From positions 186,001 through 250,000 of the forward strand of contig NZ_JBGUAX010000006.1 in NCBI RefSeq assembly GCF_041821065.1: 64,000 bases of DNA, given 5' to 3'. The translations under genes were made by a program, and so were the position numbers. Below are positions 46,321-55,403 of the stretch, piece after piece. The stretch is from Egicoccus sp. AB-alg2. Its GTDB lineage: Bacteria > Actinomycetota > Nitriliruptoria > Nitriliruptorales > Nitriliruptoraceae. The notes under the pieces are model-generated. The model searched no databases. It was not told the origin of the DNA and was given only the letters and a program-made list of their open reading frames with translations. The stretch's first letter is position 1. Each line of letters begins with the position of its first letter.

Positions 46321-47274
46321 TCATGACTCTAGCGGTGGGTGTTGCGCCGACGGATCGGCCATCGGCCCGTCATGGCGGTCGGCCGGTGGCCCCACCCCGT
46401 CCGTCGTCGCCGTGGGCCGAGCCACGGCGAGGTGGATCCCCGCGAACACCAGCGCACCCCCGATCAGGATCCTGGCGGTCAAGGCCTCACCGAAGAGACC
46501 GATCGAGATCACGGCGGCCCACACGGGCTCGCTGGCCATCACGATGGCTGCCCTGGCCGCCGGTACCCGTGCCTGCGCCCACGTCTGGGCGAGCATCGAG
46601 ACGGCGCCCGCACCGAGGGCGAGGAACAGCACCTGCCCCCATGCAGCAGAGGTGGGCGGCATTGCCATGCCGTCGGCCAGAGAGAGCATGCTCGTCACGA
46701 CCGCCAGGGAGATCAGCTGGAGCGTCGCGAGAGCGGATGCGTTGCGCGGCGTCGCCCAGATGCCGAGGACGGCGATGTGAATCGCGTAGATCGCGGCGCT
46801 GAGGACACACAGGGCTTCCCCGAGTCCCAGCGAGAACCCCCGCAGTGACAGCACGGCCAGACCCAGTGTCGCGACGGCCGCCGCGGCCTTGGTCGAGGCA
46901 GTCAGGGGCCGGCGTTGCCACCTCGCCACGAGCACCGGGGTGAAGACCACGTACAGGCCCGTCAGGAAGCCGGAGACGGAGGCCGGCGCGAGCGTGATGC
47001 CGATGTGTTGGGGTACCTGCGCGGTCGCGTAGATCGCTCCGAGTACGAGCCCACGCACCACCGTGCGGCGGTCGAGCCCGCGCAACACGCCGGGGCGGAC
47101 CGCGACGACGGCGGCCGCGGCGATGAGGAAGCGCCAAGCGAGGTAGTCGTCGACGGTCATCGAGAGCATCAGTTGCTTGGACACGGGAAACGACGCGCCC
47201 CACAGGACGGTGACCAGCAGGAGCGCCACCGTGGGCGCGGCAGCGCGGTTGGCGGTGGTCGTACGGCCGCTCAC
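46321..47274 (-). CDS. EamA/DMT-family membrane transporter
   Basis: 317 residues with ten membrane segments in two EamA repeats. The conserved start of each is visible (LLLVTVLWGASFPVSKQLM and LCVLSAAIYAIHIAVLGIW). Members export amino acids or metabolites. The start overlaps the stop of the hydroxyacid dehydrogenase gene (ATGA). Here it may export a surplus or toxic intermediate of the pathway. Confidence 0.87.
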   Translation of the reverse strand: MSGRTTTANRAAAPTVALLLVTVLWGASFPVSKQLMLSMTVDDYLAWRFLIAAAAVVAVRPGVLRGLDRRTVVRGLVLGAIYATAQVPQHIGITLAPASVSGFLTGLYVVFTPVLVARWQRRPLTASTKAAAAVATLGLAVLSLRGFSLGLGEALCVLSAAIYAIHIAVLGIWATPRNASALATLQLISLAVVTSMLSLADGMAMPPTSAAWGQVLFLALGAGAVSMLAQTWAQARVPAARAAIVMASEPVWAAVISIGLFGEALTARILIGGALVFAGIHLAVARPTATTDGVGPPADRHDGPMADPSAQHPPLES

Positions 47275-48242
47275 GTCGGCGTTTTCCCCGGATGCGAGAC
47301 CTCGTCGACCCAGCGCAGAACCTGTTGCGCCTGGGCGCGGACGGCGGCGGCCGCCGACTCGCGCGACAGGTAGGCGACGTGCGGCGTCACGATCGTCCGA
47401 GGATGCTTCAGCAGCGGGTCGTCGGCCGCTGGCGGTTCATGCCGTAGGACGTCGAGTGCTGCGGCGTCGACCAGCCCCCGATCGAGCGCCTCGAGAAGTG
47501 CCGTCTCGTCCACGACTCCGCCGCGCGCCACGTTGATCAGCACCGTCCCCGGCTTCATCACCGCGAACTGCTCGGAGCCAATCAGGCCGGCGGTCTCCTC
47601 GGTCAACGGGAGATGCAGGCTCACGATGTCGGCCCGGCCGAGCAGTGCCGCGAGCGCCGTGGCGCGTTCCACGCCGCTCGGCCAGGCTCGTGCGTCCAGG
47701 GCCGGGTCGAAACCAACGACGTCTCCGACGAGGTGGCGGGCGCGGTCGGCGACGGCGCGTCCGATGCGTCCGAGGCCCACCACGCCCCAGGTCAGCAGCG
47801 ATGGCCGCCGCAGCACCTCGGTCGAGGGTTCCCAGCGGCCGACCATGGTCGCCCGGTCGAAGAAGACGACCCCCCGGACGGCGGCCAGTGCGAGTGCCAC
47901 GGTGTGGGTGGCGACCTCTTCGGTGGCGACGTCGGGGAGGTGGCCGACGTGCACACCGCGCGCCGCCGCGGCGCGAGTGTCGACCATGTCGGTGCCGACC
48001 GACCTCGTGGCGACGCCACGCAGACGCGGCAGGCACGCCAGCAGTTCCGGTCCGACGCGGCTGTATCCGACCAGCAGGAAGTCGGCGTCGGTGTTCGCGG
48101 CGATGCGCCGGGTGTCGGCAGTCGACAGGACGCGCACTTGCAGGCCGGCGGAGCGAAGCAGGCTGACCCCGGGCGCGACGTCCTCCTCCGGGGAGACGTC
48201 GGTGTAGACCGCCACCGTGCGCTTGGGAGTGGCCGCGACCAT
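47271..48242 (-). CDS. D-isomer-specific 2-hydroxyacid dehydrogenase (CtBP-like)
   Basis: 323 residues from ATG 48242, overlapping the aldehyde dehydrogenase stop. The NAD loop GVVGLGRIGRAVADRAR is near residue 148. The catalytic Arg is in NVARGGVVDE and the catalytic His in VTPHVAYLS. It interconverts 2-oxoacids and D-2-hydroxyacids with NAD(P)H. In this operon it would act on the same 2-oxoacid pool as the amino acid dehydrogenase, perhaps letting the cells also use the hydroxyacid. Confidence 0.85.
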   Translation of the reverse strand: MVAATPKRTVAVYTDVSPEEDVAPGVSLLRSAGLQVRVLSTADTRRIAANTDADFLLVGYSRVGPELLACLPRLRGVATRSVGTDMVDTRAAAARGVHVGHLPDVATEEVATHTVALALAAVRGVVFFDRATMVGRWEPSTEVLRRPSLLTWGVVGLGRIGRAVADRARHLVGDVVGFDPALDARAWPSGVERATALAALLGRADIVSLHLPLTEETAGLIGSEQFAVMKPGTVLINVARGGVVDETALLEALDRGLVDAAALDVLRHEPPAADDPLLKHPRTIVTPHVAYLSRESAAAAVRAQAQQVLRWVDEVSHPGKTPT

Positions 48243-49657
48243 CAAGTCTGGATCGCCTGGAGCTCGGTGTACTCCTCGAGGCCGGCCAGGCCGAGTTCCC
48301 GTCCGGTGCCGGATGCCCCGAAGCCGCCGAAGGGGGCCGCAAGGTTGAATTCGGCACCGTTGACGTCGACCTGTCCCGTGCGCAATCGGCGGGCGACCGC
48401 CAGCCCTTGGGCCTCCGTGGCGGCCCACACGGCACCGCCGAGTCCGTAGGGGCTGGCGTTGGCTGATGCGATGGCATCTTCCTGCCCGTGATGCGGCAGC
48501 AAGGTCAGAACCGGCCCGAAGACCTCCTCACGGGCGATTTCGGTGGTTGCATCCACGTCGGCGACGACGACCGGTTCGGTGAAGTACCCGACGGCGGGCA
48601 GAGCGCGGTCAGCGCGGATGATGCGCGCACCGACGGCCGATGCTCGGTCGACGAGGTCGTGAACTCGGCGACGTTGCTCGGCCGAGATGAGCGGCCCGAG
48701 GTCGGTGCGAACGTCCCGCGGGTCTCCGACGACGAGAGCGGCCATGTCCCGGCCGGCGAGGCTGACCGCCTCCTCGTAGCGGCTGGCGGGGACGAGCAGT
48801 CGAGTCCAAGCGCTGCAGGTCTGACCGCTGTTGAGGGTTGCCGAGTCGACGGTGGCCCGGACGGCGGTCTCGAGCGGCGCTCCGTCCAGCACGATGCTGG
48901 CCGATTTCCCGCCCAGCTCCAGTCCGACGCGCTTGCAGCGGAGCGCCGCGAGGCTCGCGACCTGACGTCCGACCGCGGTGGACCCCGTGAAACTGATCAG
49001 CGCCACGAGGGGGTGCCGAACCAGCGCGTCACCCGTCTCGGCACCGGAGCCAGGTACGAGATTCACGACACCTGGTGGTAGCGCCGCGTCGACCGCGGCG
49101 TCGACGAGCAGGTAGGCCGTCAGGGGTGCCAGCTCGGCTGGCTTGATCACCACCGGGCACCCGGCAAGCAGGGCCGGCGCCAGCTTCACGACGAGTTGGT
49201 AGAGGGGGTAGTTCCAGGGCGTGATACACGCGGCGACGCCGGCGGGCTGGCGGACCACGCGCGAGTTGCCGATGGTGTACTCGAACCAACCGGGATCCAC
49301 CTGTTCGGCATACCAGCGCAGCACGTCGAGGGCCACGTCGACGTGGGCGTCGCGTGCCGTACGCAGTGGGGCGCCGACCTCGGCGACGATCGTGTCCACC
49401 AACTGCTCTCGACGCCGCACCAGCTCGGTGTGCAGCCGGGCGATCGCGCTGGCCCGCTCCTCGGCGGGTGTCTGTCCCCACGAGGCGGCGGCCGATGCTG
49501 CCGCGCGCACGGCTGCATCCACCAGCGCTGGGTCACAGTCGGCAGCGGTCCCGATCGGCTGTTCGGTGGCAGGATCCACGACCGCACGTGAGCGGTCGAC
49601 GTCGACCCAGGCTCCTCCGACGAAGGCGACGGGTCGCTCCCAAAGCGCCCGGGTCAC
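48242..49657 (-). CDS. NAD(P)-dependent aldehyde dehydrogenase
   Basis: 471 residues from GTG 49657, overlapping the upstream stop (GTGA). The catalytic Cys is in NSGQTCSAW and the general-base Glu in LELGGKS. The cofactor loop SFTGSTAVGRQV and PWNYPLYQLVVKLAPAL are typical. It oxidises an aldehyde to an acid, and would take the product of the adjacent ThDP decarboxylase-like enzyme. Confidence 0.92.
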   Translation of the reverse strand: MTRALWERPVAFVGGAWVDVDRSRAVVDPATEQPIGTAADCDPALVDAAVRAAASAAASWGQTPAEERASAIARLHTELVRRREQLVDTIVAEVGAPLRTARDAHVDVALDVLRWYAEQVDPGWFEYTIGNSRVVRQPAGVAACITPWNYPLYQLVVKLAPALLAGCPVVIKPAELAPLTAYLLVDAAVDAALPPGVVNLVPGSGAETGDALVRHPLVALISFTGSTAVGRQVASLAALRCKRVGLELGGKSASIVLDGAPLETAVRATVDSATLNSGQTCSAWTRLLVPASRYEEAVSLAGRDMAALVVGDPRDVRTDLGPLISAEQRRRVHDLVDRASAVGARIIRADRALPAVGYFTEPVVVADVDATTEIAREEVFGPVLTLLPHHGQEDAIASANASPYGLGGAVWAATEAQGLAVARRLRTGQVDVNGAEFNLAAPFGGFGASGTGRELGLAGLEEYTELQAIQT

Positions 49658-50838
49658 GCCGGTGATCCTGCGTGGTCCGTCAGCAGTCGGACGTTGCGGT
49701 CGGCCACGTCCAACGCGGCCTGCCGCAGGGGGATGCCTTGCGCGTCCGCGGTGCTCACGACGGTCTTGAGCAGACGCTGCATCCTCGCGGCGATCTTGGC
49801 GAACGACGCCTCGGCGGTCGGCGCGATGTCGCCGTAGACGACCCACCACCACCAGGCGTTCGTCGCCCAGTTGGTGAGGAAATCGGGCAGGACCTCGATC
49901 CCGCGCGCCCGGAGGAGTTCTTCCGCCGCTGGCAACGTGGGCATGTTGGCGCCTTCCGCGACGACGGCGGCCCGGACAGCCTCGACATCGGCGACGTCGA
50001 GCACGTACGACATCGCGGCTGGAACGACGACGTCGACGTCGAGGGTGTGCCACGACCGGCCGTCCGCCTGCGCCACCTCGCCGACACGCGCACGGTCGAT
50101 GCAGCCCGAGCCGTCGCGGGCACGCAGCAAGGCCTCGACGTCCAGACCGTCCGCGTCGAGGAGCAGACCCTCGCGGTCGGCGACCCCGATCACACGAAGC
50201 CCGGCACGCTGCAGGTAACGGGCGGCGGCACCGCCGATGGATCCGAACCCCTGCACCACCGCGGTGAGTCCTCGCACGTCTCGGCCGCGGAGCTCGGCGT
50301 GGGCGATCACGGCCTGGGCCACGCCGTAGCCGCCAACGAGGTCGGCAAGCCCGATGCCCTCGACTTCGACGTCGAAGGCACGGCGAAGGCGGTCCCGGGC
50401 CGCGTCCGCGTCATCGAGCGTGGCGAACACCGCCTCGACGGTGGACGGCAGCCCCACCCGTCGAGCGACTCGGTCGAGCGTCTCCTGGCGGACCCCGAAG
50501 TCCTCACCGGTGGTCCACTGATGCTCGACGACGGGGCGGATCGCCGTGAGAAAGCGGTACAGGACGTCCTCGAGCAGCGGTGACCCGGGGTCGAGGTCCA
50601 GCCCGCCCTTGGCGCCCCCGAGCGGCAGGTACCGATCGGCGGGGTCGTACACGAGGGCTTCCTTGCGGCTCATGCCACGCGCCAGCCCAGCGATCTCCTC
50701 GCGCGTGCAGCCTTGGCGCACGCGCAGGCCGCCGCTTGCCAGCCCGCGGACGAGGCGGTCGACGACGACGTAGCCGGGGGTGCCGGTGACGGGGTCGTGC
50801 CAGGTGATCTCGTAGAGCGGTGGCGTGTCCACGGTCAC
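49654..50838 (-). CDS. Glu/Leu/Phe/Val-type amino acid dehydrogenase
   Basis: 394 residues from GTG 50838 (GTGA overlap). The catalytic Lys is in PLGGAKGGLDLDP near residue 76. TTGEDFGVRQETLD near 109 holds the second-shell Asp. The NAD-binding Rossmann segment is VVQGFGSIGGAAARYLQRAG near 190. It oxidatively deaminates an amino acid to a 2-oxoacid and ammonia, or the reverse. The motifs are divergent from classical Leu and Glu dehydrogenases, so the amino acid cannot be named. A WATNAWWWWVVYGD stretch is striking. Confidence 0.88.
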   Translation of the reverse strand: MTVDTPPLYEITWHDPVTGTPGYVVVDRLVRGLASGGLRVRQGCTREEIAGLARGMSRKEALVYDPADRYLPLGGAKGGLDLDPGSPLLEDVLYRFLTAIRPVVEHQWTTGEDFGVRQETLDRVARRVGLPSTVEAVFATLDDADAARDRLRRAFDVEVEGIGLADLVGGYGVAQAVIAHAELRGRDVRGLTAVVQGFGSIGGAAARYLQRAGLRVIGVADREGLLLDADGLDVEALLRARDGSGCIDRARVGEVAQADGRSWHTLDVDVVVPAAMSYVLDVADVEAVRAAVVAEGANMPTLPAAEELLRARGIEVLPDFLTNWATNAWWWWVVYGDIAPTAEASFAKIAARMQRLLKTVVSTADAQGIPLRQAALDVADRNVRLLTDHAGSPA

Positions 50839-52445
50839 CTCCCGGTGGCCGGAGCACCGGCCAGCGCTTCATCAACGTGCAGCAGGGTGGGTCGGTCGGT
50901 GCAGAACGCCGCCTCGAGGAGTTGCGGGAGGTCCGCGAGGTCGGTGATGCGATGGGCGTGACAGCCGAAACCGCGGGCGACGGCCGGGAAGTCGACGGTC
51001 GGGAGCTCGGTGCCCAGCGGCCGTTCGTCGCGCTCGAGCATCTCGCGCCGGATCTCGCCGTAGCCGCGGTTGTCGACGACCACCACGGCCAACGGCAGAC
51101 CGACTTGGGCAGCGGCCGCGAGCTCCGCGACCGTGAACATCAGTCCACCATCACCGAGCAGGGCCAGCACGTCGGCCTGCGGTCGCGCCAGCTTGGCCCC
51201 GATCGCCGCCGGTAGGCCGTACCCGAGCGTCCCCAACCCGGTCGGGTAGAGGAAGGAGGCGGGGCGGTGCCGCGGCAGGTTCGTGAGCGCGCCGTAGTAG
51301 CACACCATCGCGCTGTCGCCGGCGACGACGCTGTCGGCAGGCAGGAATCGGGCCAGGATCTCGATCAGACCGACCCAGGCGGCTCCCTCGACGCGTGCGT
51401 CCTCGTGCAGCCGGTTGCGCCACCGGGCGGCTCGGGTCTCCGCCGTCGACGGATCGGGTGCGGGCGCAAGCGCGGCGGTGAGCGCCTCGAGGGTGGCCGC
51501 GGCGTCACCGACCAGACCCACGTGCGGTCGGGCATTGCGCAGCACCTGCCCAGGGTCGACGTCGATGCGTACGAGACGGCCGTCGAGCGGCAGAGGGCCG
51601 TTCCACAGGTCCGATGGCGCGAGTTCTGTCCCCACGGCGACGACGGCATCGGCGTCCTCGACGAGCGCCGCGATGGTCGGATGGTGCAGCCCCGCGCCAA
51701 CGGACAGCGGATGGGCTTCGTCGAACGTGCCCTTGCCGTTGGTGGTCGCGACGACGACGGCGCCGAGGCGTTCGGCCAGAGCGCGGACGTGCGTCGCGGC
51801 GTGCCGGGCGCCGCCGCCCACGATCACGACGGGTCGCTGGCTGGGCGCCAGGAAGCGCGCGGCATCGCCGATCCGCGCCGGTGGGGCAGCAGACCGCGCG
51901 ATCTCGACCGGTTCGACGTCGGTGACGGTGCCCGAGGTCTCGAGGAGGTCCAGCGGCACCTCGAGATGTACCGGGCGCGGCCTGCCGGCCGTCATCGACG
52001 CGAAGGCTTCGGCCACCGCACCAGGGATCTCGGCCACGGCGGTCACCCGGTGGCTGTAGGCGGTCACGGCGTCCATGGCGCGGGTCTGGTCCTTGACCTC
52101 GTGCAGGTAGCCGTTGCCCCGACCCGGGTGGCCGAGTGGCAACCCTGGTGAGACGTGCAGCACGGGGACCGAGTCCGAGAAGGACTGCGCCGCGGCGGCG
52201 GCGGCGTTGAGCGCGGCCGGACCCGTGGTGGTGATCGCGACGCCGGGCCGTCCGGCCACACGGGCGTAGCCGTCGGCGGCGTAGCCGGCCCCCTGCTCGT
52301 GGCGCGGGGAGACATGGCGGATGCCGTACGCCGACAGGTGCGCGTAGATGGCGAGGTTGTGGGTGCCGGGGATACCGAACGCCGTGTCCACGCCATGCGC
52401 GGCTAGGGCGCGGACGACGGCTTCCCCGCCGGTCATCGTGGTCAC
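50835..52445 (-). CDS. Thiamine-diphosphate-dependent 2-oxoacid decarboxylase-like enzyme
   Basis: 536 residues from GTG 52445 (overlap with the SDR stop); ATG 52436 is an alternative. Three domains are in the standard order. The ThDP Glu is in SPRHEQGAGYAADGYAR near residue 51. A Rossmann-like middle domain has VVIVGGGARHAATHV. The C-terminal ThDP site is GDGGLMFTVAELAAAAQVGLPLAVVVVDN. The length and pattern match benzoylformate decarboxylase or acetolactate-synthase-like enzymes. In this operon decarboxylation of a 2-oxoacid to an aldehyde is most sensible. Confidence 0.85.
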   Translation of the reverse strand: MTTMTGGEAVVRALAAHGVDTAFGIPGTHNLAIYAHLSAYGIRHVSPRHEQGAGYAADGYARVAGRPGVAITTTGPAALNAAAAAAQSFSDSVPVLHVSPGLPLGHPGRGNGYLHEVKDQTRAMDAVTAYSHRVTAVAEIPGAVAEAFASMTAGRPRPVHLEVPLDLLETSGTVTDVEPVEIARSAAPPARIGDAARFLAPSQRPVVIVGGGARHAATHVRALAERLGAVVVATTNGKGTFDEAHPLSVGAGLHHPTIAALVEDADAVVAVGTELAPSDLWNGPLPLDGRLVRIDVDPGQVLRNARPHVGLVGDAAATLEALTAALAPAPDPSTAETRAARWRNRLHEDARVEGAAWVGLIEILARFLPADSVVAGDSAMVCYYGALTNLPRHRPASFLYPTGLGTLGYGLPAAIGAKLARPQADVLALLGDGGLMFTVAELAAAAQVGLPLAVVVVDNRGYGEIRREMLERDERPLGTELPTVDFPAVARGFGCHAHRITDLADLPQLLEAAFCTDRPTLLHVDEALAGAPATGR

Positions 52446-53284
52446 GGCTTGCCTCCCTGCGTTCCTGCCGACATGAGGACGGCCGCCGTGTCGGCCGGCT
52501 GGCCGTAGACCTGCTTGCCGAGCCACTGGCCGCCGTCCACGGTGAGCACCTCGCCGGTGATGTAGGCGGCGCGCTCGTCGAGCAGGAACGCGGCGCTGTC
52601 GGCGATCTCCTCGGCAGTTGCGAAGCGCCCCGCTGGCACGCTGGCGAGCACCTGGGCACGCGCTTCCGGTGTCGCCCACAACGCGCTGCCTGCACCGGCC
52701 GTTTCGGTCGGACCTGGCGCGATGCAGTTGACGCGGACGCCCCTCGCGCCCCACTCGACCGCCAGAGTCCGCGTCATCGCGAGCACGCCGGCCTTCGCGG
52801 CGGCGCTGTGCACGGTGCCAGGATGACCGTGCCACGCGTAGCTGGCGATCACGTTGAGGATCACGCCGCGGCCTTGGCCGAGCAGGTACGGCGCCGCGGC
52901 GTGGACGACGTTGAACGTGCCGTTGAGCACGATGTCGACCACGGCCCGCCACCCGCCCGGCGACAGGTCCTCCGCGGCGCAGACGAAGTTGCCGGCGGCG
53001 TTGTTGACGACGGCGTCGAGCTGTCCCGCCCAGTCGACGATGCCGGTCACCGCCGCAGCGACGGCGTCGGGATCGCGAACGTCGGCCGTGAAGGCGCGAG
53101 CGCGGCCACCACGTTCACGAGCGAGCTGGACCGTCTCGTCGAGCGGCTCCTGCCGGCGTCCGAGCACTGCCACTCGAGCTCCGTCCGCCGCGCAGCGCAG
53201 CGCAATGGCTCGACCGATGCCGCTGCCGCCACCGGTGACCAGCACGACACGGTCGGCGGCAAGCGGTTTAGAGGATTCGTGCAC
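52442..53284 (-). CDS. Short-chain dehydrogenase/reductase
   Basis: 280 residues from GTG 53284 (GGGGAG upstream). The cofactor loop TGGGSGIGRAIALRCA is at the N-terminus, and NNAAGNFV lies near residue 95. The catalytic region has Ser in VIASYAWHGHP and, where Tyr-x-x-x-Lys belongs, TVHSAAAKAG: His replaces the usual Tyr. This pattern is seen in 2,4-dienoyl-CoA reductase-like members. Acting on an enoyl-CoA would suit the neighbouring acyl-CoA dehydrogenase. The start lies 17 bp inside the synthetase gene. Confidence 0.85.
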   Translation of the reverse strand: MHESSKPLAADRVVLVTGGGSGIGRAIALRCAADGARVAVLGRRQEPLDETVQLARERGGRARAFTADVRDPDAVAAAVTGIVDWAGQLDAVVNNAAGNFVCAAEDLSPGGWRAVVDIVLNGTFNVVHAAAPYLLGQGRGVILNVIASYAWHGHPGTVHSAAAKAGVLAMTRTLAVEWGARGVRVNCIAPGPTETAGAGSALWATPEARAQVLASVPAGRFATAEEIADSAAFLLDERAAYITGEVLTVDGGQWLGKQVYGQPADTAAVLMSAGTQGGKP

Positions 53285-55403
53285 GTGTTTGCTCCCCAGG
53301 ATTGTTCGCGCCTGCAGGCGCGGAAGGCGATGCACCCTGCGTCGTGGTGACGAGCGCATCGACGGCCAGCGCGCCGGTGTGATCGACACGGAGTGGGTTG
53401 AGCTCGACCGCGGCCCACTCGGGGGTCGCCGCGAGCAGGTCACCAAGGCCGACAGCCGTGCGCACGATGGCGTCGATGTCGACCGCGGGACGCCCCCGCC
53501 ATCCAGCGAGCAGCGGTGCACACCGCAGCCGCTGGAGCATCCCGCGAGCCGTGGAGACGTCCAGCGGCGCGAGTTCGACGGCGCCGTCTCGGTGAAGCTC
53601 CGCCTCGGTTCCGCCCGCGCCGATGAGCACCACCGGACCGAACGTCGGGTCGCGGCGGGCGCCGACGATGAGTTCGACAACGTGCGGGCGCCCATCGAGC
53701 TGCTCGAGCACCCATGTAGGTCGTCGGAGCCGACGAACACCCTCGGTGTAGGCGGCTCGGACGTCGTCGGCGGTCGCCAGGCCGAGCAGCACCCCGCCGA
53801 AGTCGCTCTTGTGCTCGAGCCAGTCCGCCTTGAGCACGTACGGACCTGGCACGGTCCGCAGTGCCGCCTCGAGTTCGTCCGGCGTGCGTACCAGCGCGCC
53901 GGGCGGGTAGGCGATGCCGCGAGCGAGAAGCGCCTCCCTCGCCGCCCAGTAGCCGGCGGCAACCGGCTGCGGAGTCTCGGGTGGTACCGCGAGGTCCCGG
54001 CCAGCCCGGCCGGCCAGTTCCACCGTCGCGCCGAGGGCGGTCAGCGTGGCGTCGATGGTGCGGTAGGTCGGCACCCCGGTGGCACGCAAGACATCGACCG
54101 TGCTCGAGGAAGCACACATGCTGTGCACCAGCACCGGCTTGCCGGTGCGGTGGGCCGTCGCGGCGATGCGGCGTGCGGCGGTGGCCTCGCGCCCCGCCAA
54201 GTGTGGGGTGTGGGCTGCGTAGCTCCCGAAGTAGCCGGTGAGAACGACGGCGTCGACGTCGGGATCGCCACTGACGGTCTCGACCACGGCGGCGTAGTTG
54301 TCCAGGTCCTGCTCGCCTGCGCCCGCCAGATCCACCGGGTTGGAGACGGCTGCCCCACCGGGCAATTGCGCGGCCAGTCGCGTACGAGCGTCATCGCCCA
54401 GCGGCGAAACGGTCAGGCCTCGTGCGGTGGCGACATCGGCGGCGACGGCGCCCTGGCCGCCACTGTCGCCAACGACGACGACTCGACCACCCCGCGGCAG
54501 CGCGGGCAGATCGACCAGCGCCTGAGCCACGTCGATCAGCTGCGCCGGCGTCTGCACCCGCACGGTTCCGGCGGCGCGGCAGGCGGCGTCGACGACGTCC
54601 AGCGACGAGGTCAACGCTCCCGTGTGAGACCGTGCCGCGGTCCGGCTCGCCTCGCTTCCGCCGACCGTCAGCAGGACGGCCGGTTTGCCGGCGTGCCGCA
54701 GTCGCCGCAGCGTGCGGATCATGGCCCTGCCGTCACGGAAGCTCTCGATGTAGATCGCGACGACCCGCGTGGACTCGTGGTCCACGAGGTCGGCCACGGC
54801 CTCCTCCACGCTGATGTCGGCCTGGTTGCCGATGGAGACGAACCGGGAGACGCCGAGGCCGGCCTCGGCCGCCAGGTCGGCCAGTTCGGATCCGAGCTGG
54901 CCGCTCTGGCTCACGATGCCCAGCGAGCCGGGCTCGAAGGTGCCCCAGGCCAACTGCAGTTCCGACTCGGCGTCGTAGAGTCCGAGACAGTTGGGCCCGA
55001 GCAGCCGTGCTCCCGCGGCGCGGATTCGGGTAGCCAACTCCCGTTCGGCCCCCGGTCGGCCCGTGACTTGGTCGAGCCCGGCCGTGATGCCGATGAACCC
55101 ACGGCTGCCTCGCGCCAGAGCTTCCTCGACGACCGTCTCGACGTGCTCGGCCGGCGTGCAGAGCACCACGAGCTCGGGTGCCTCAGGCAGCTCGGCGATC
55201 GAGCCAAGCGTCGGAACTCCGCCGACCTCGGTACGCCGCCGATTCACCAGGTACACCCGCCGGCGATGCCGGCCCGCCAGCGCCCCGGCCGCGAGCCAGT
55301 AGCCCCACTTCGACGTGTCGCTGGAGGCACCGACGACGGCGACCGAGGCCGGCTCGCGAAACGCGGTCAGACTGCCCAGGGAAGCGGGAACGGTTGCCGT
55401 CAC
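53268..55403 (-). CDS. ADP-forming acyl-CoA synthetase (acetate-CoA ligase family)
   Basis: 711 residues from GTG 55403 (GTGA overlap). Fused alpha and beta subunits are present. A CoA-binding Rossmann domain (VAVVGASSDTSKWG) is followed by two succinyl-CoA-synthetase-like flavodoxin domains and a C-terminal ATP-grasp (GPYVLKADWLEHKSDFGGVLLGL). The phosphohistidine is probably in AARSHTGALTSSLDVVD. It makes acyl-CoA from an acid with ATP giving ADP, or works in reverse to conserve energy. It would activate the acid made by the aldehyde dehydrogenase. Confidence 0.88.
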   Translation of the reverse strand: MTATVPASLGSLTAFREPASVAVVGASSDTSKWGYWLAAGALAGRHRRRVYLVNRRRTEVGGVPTLGSIAELPEAPELVVLCTPAEHVETVVEEALARGSRGFIGITAGLDQVTGRPGAERELATRIRAAGARLLGPNCLGLYDAESELQLAWGTFEPGSLGIVSQSGQLGSELADLAAEAGLGVSRFVSIGNQADISVEEAVADLVDHESTRVVAIYIESFRDGRAMIRTLRRLRHAGKPAVLLTVGGSEASRTAARSHTGALTSSLDVVDAACRAAGTVRVQTPAQLIDVAQALVDLPALPRGGRVVVVGDSGGQGAVAADVATARGLTVSPLGDDARTRLAAQLPGGAAVSNPVDLAGAGEQDLDNYAAVVETVSGDPDVDAVVLTGYFGSYAAHTPHLAGREATAARRIAATAHRTGKPVLVHSMCASSSTVDVLRATGVPTYRTIDATLTALGATVELAGRAGRDLAVPPETPQPVAAGYWAAREALLARGIAYPPGALVRTPDELEAALRTVPGPYVLKADWLEHKSDFGGVLLGLATADDVRAAYTEGVRRLRRPTWVLEQLDGRPHVVELIVGARRDPTFGPVVLIGAGGTEAELHRDGAVELAPLDVSTARGMLQRLRCAPLLAGWRGRPAVDIDAIVRTAVGLGDLLAATPEWAAVELNPLRVDHTGALAVDALVTTTQGASPSAPAGANNPGEQTRARIL

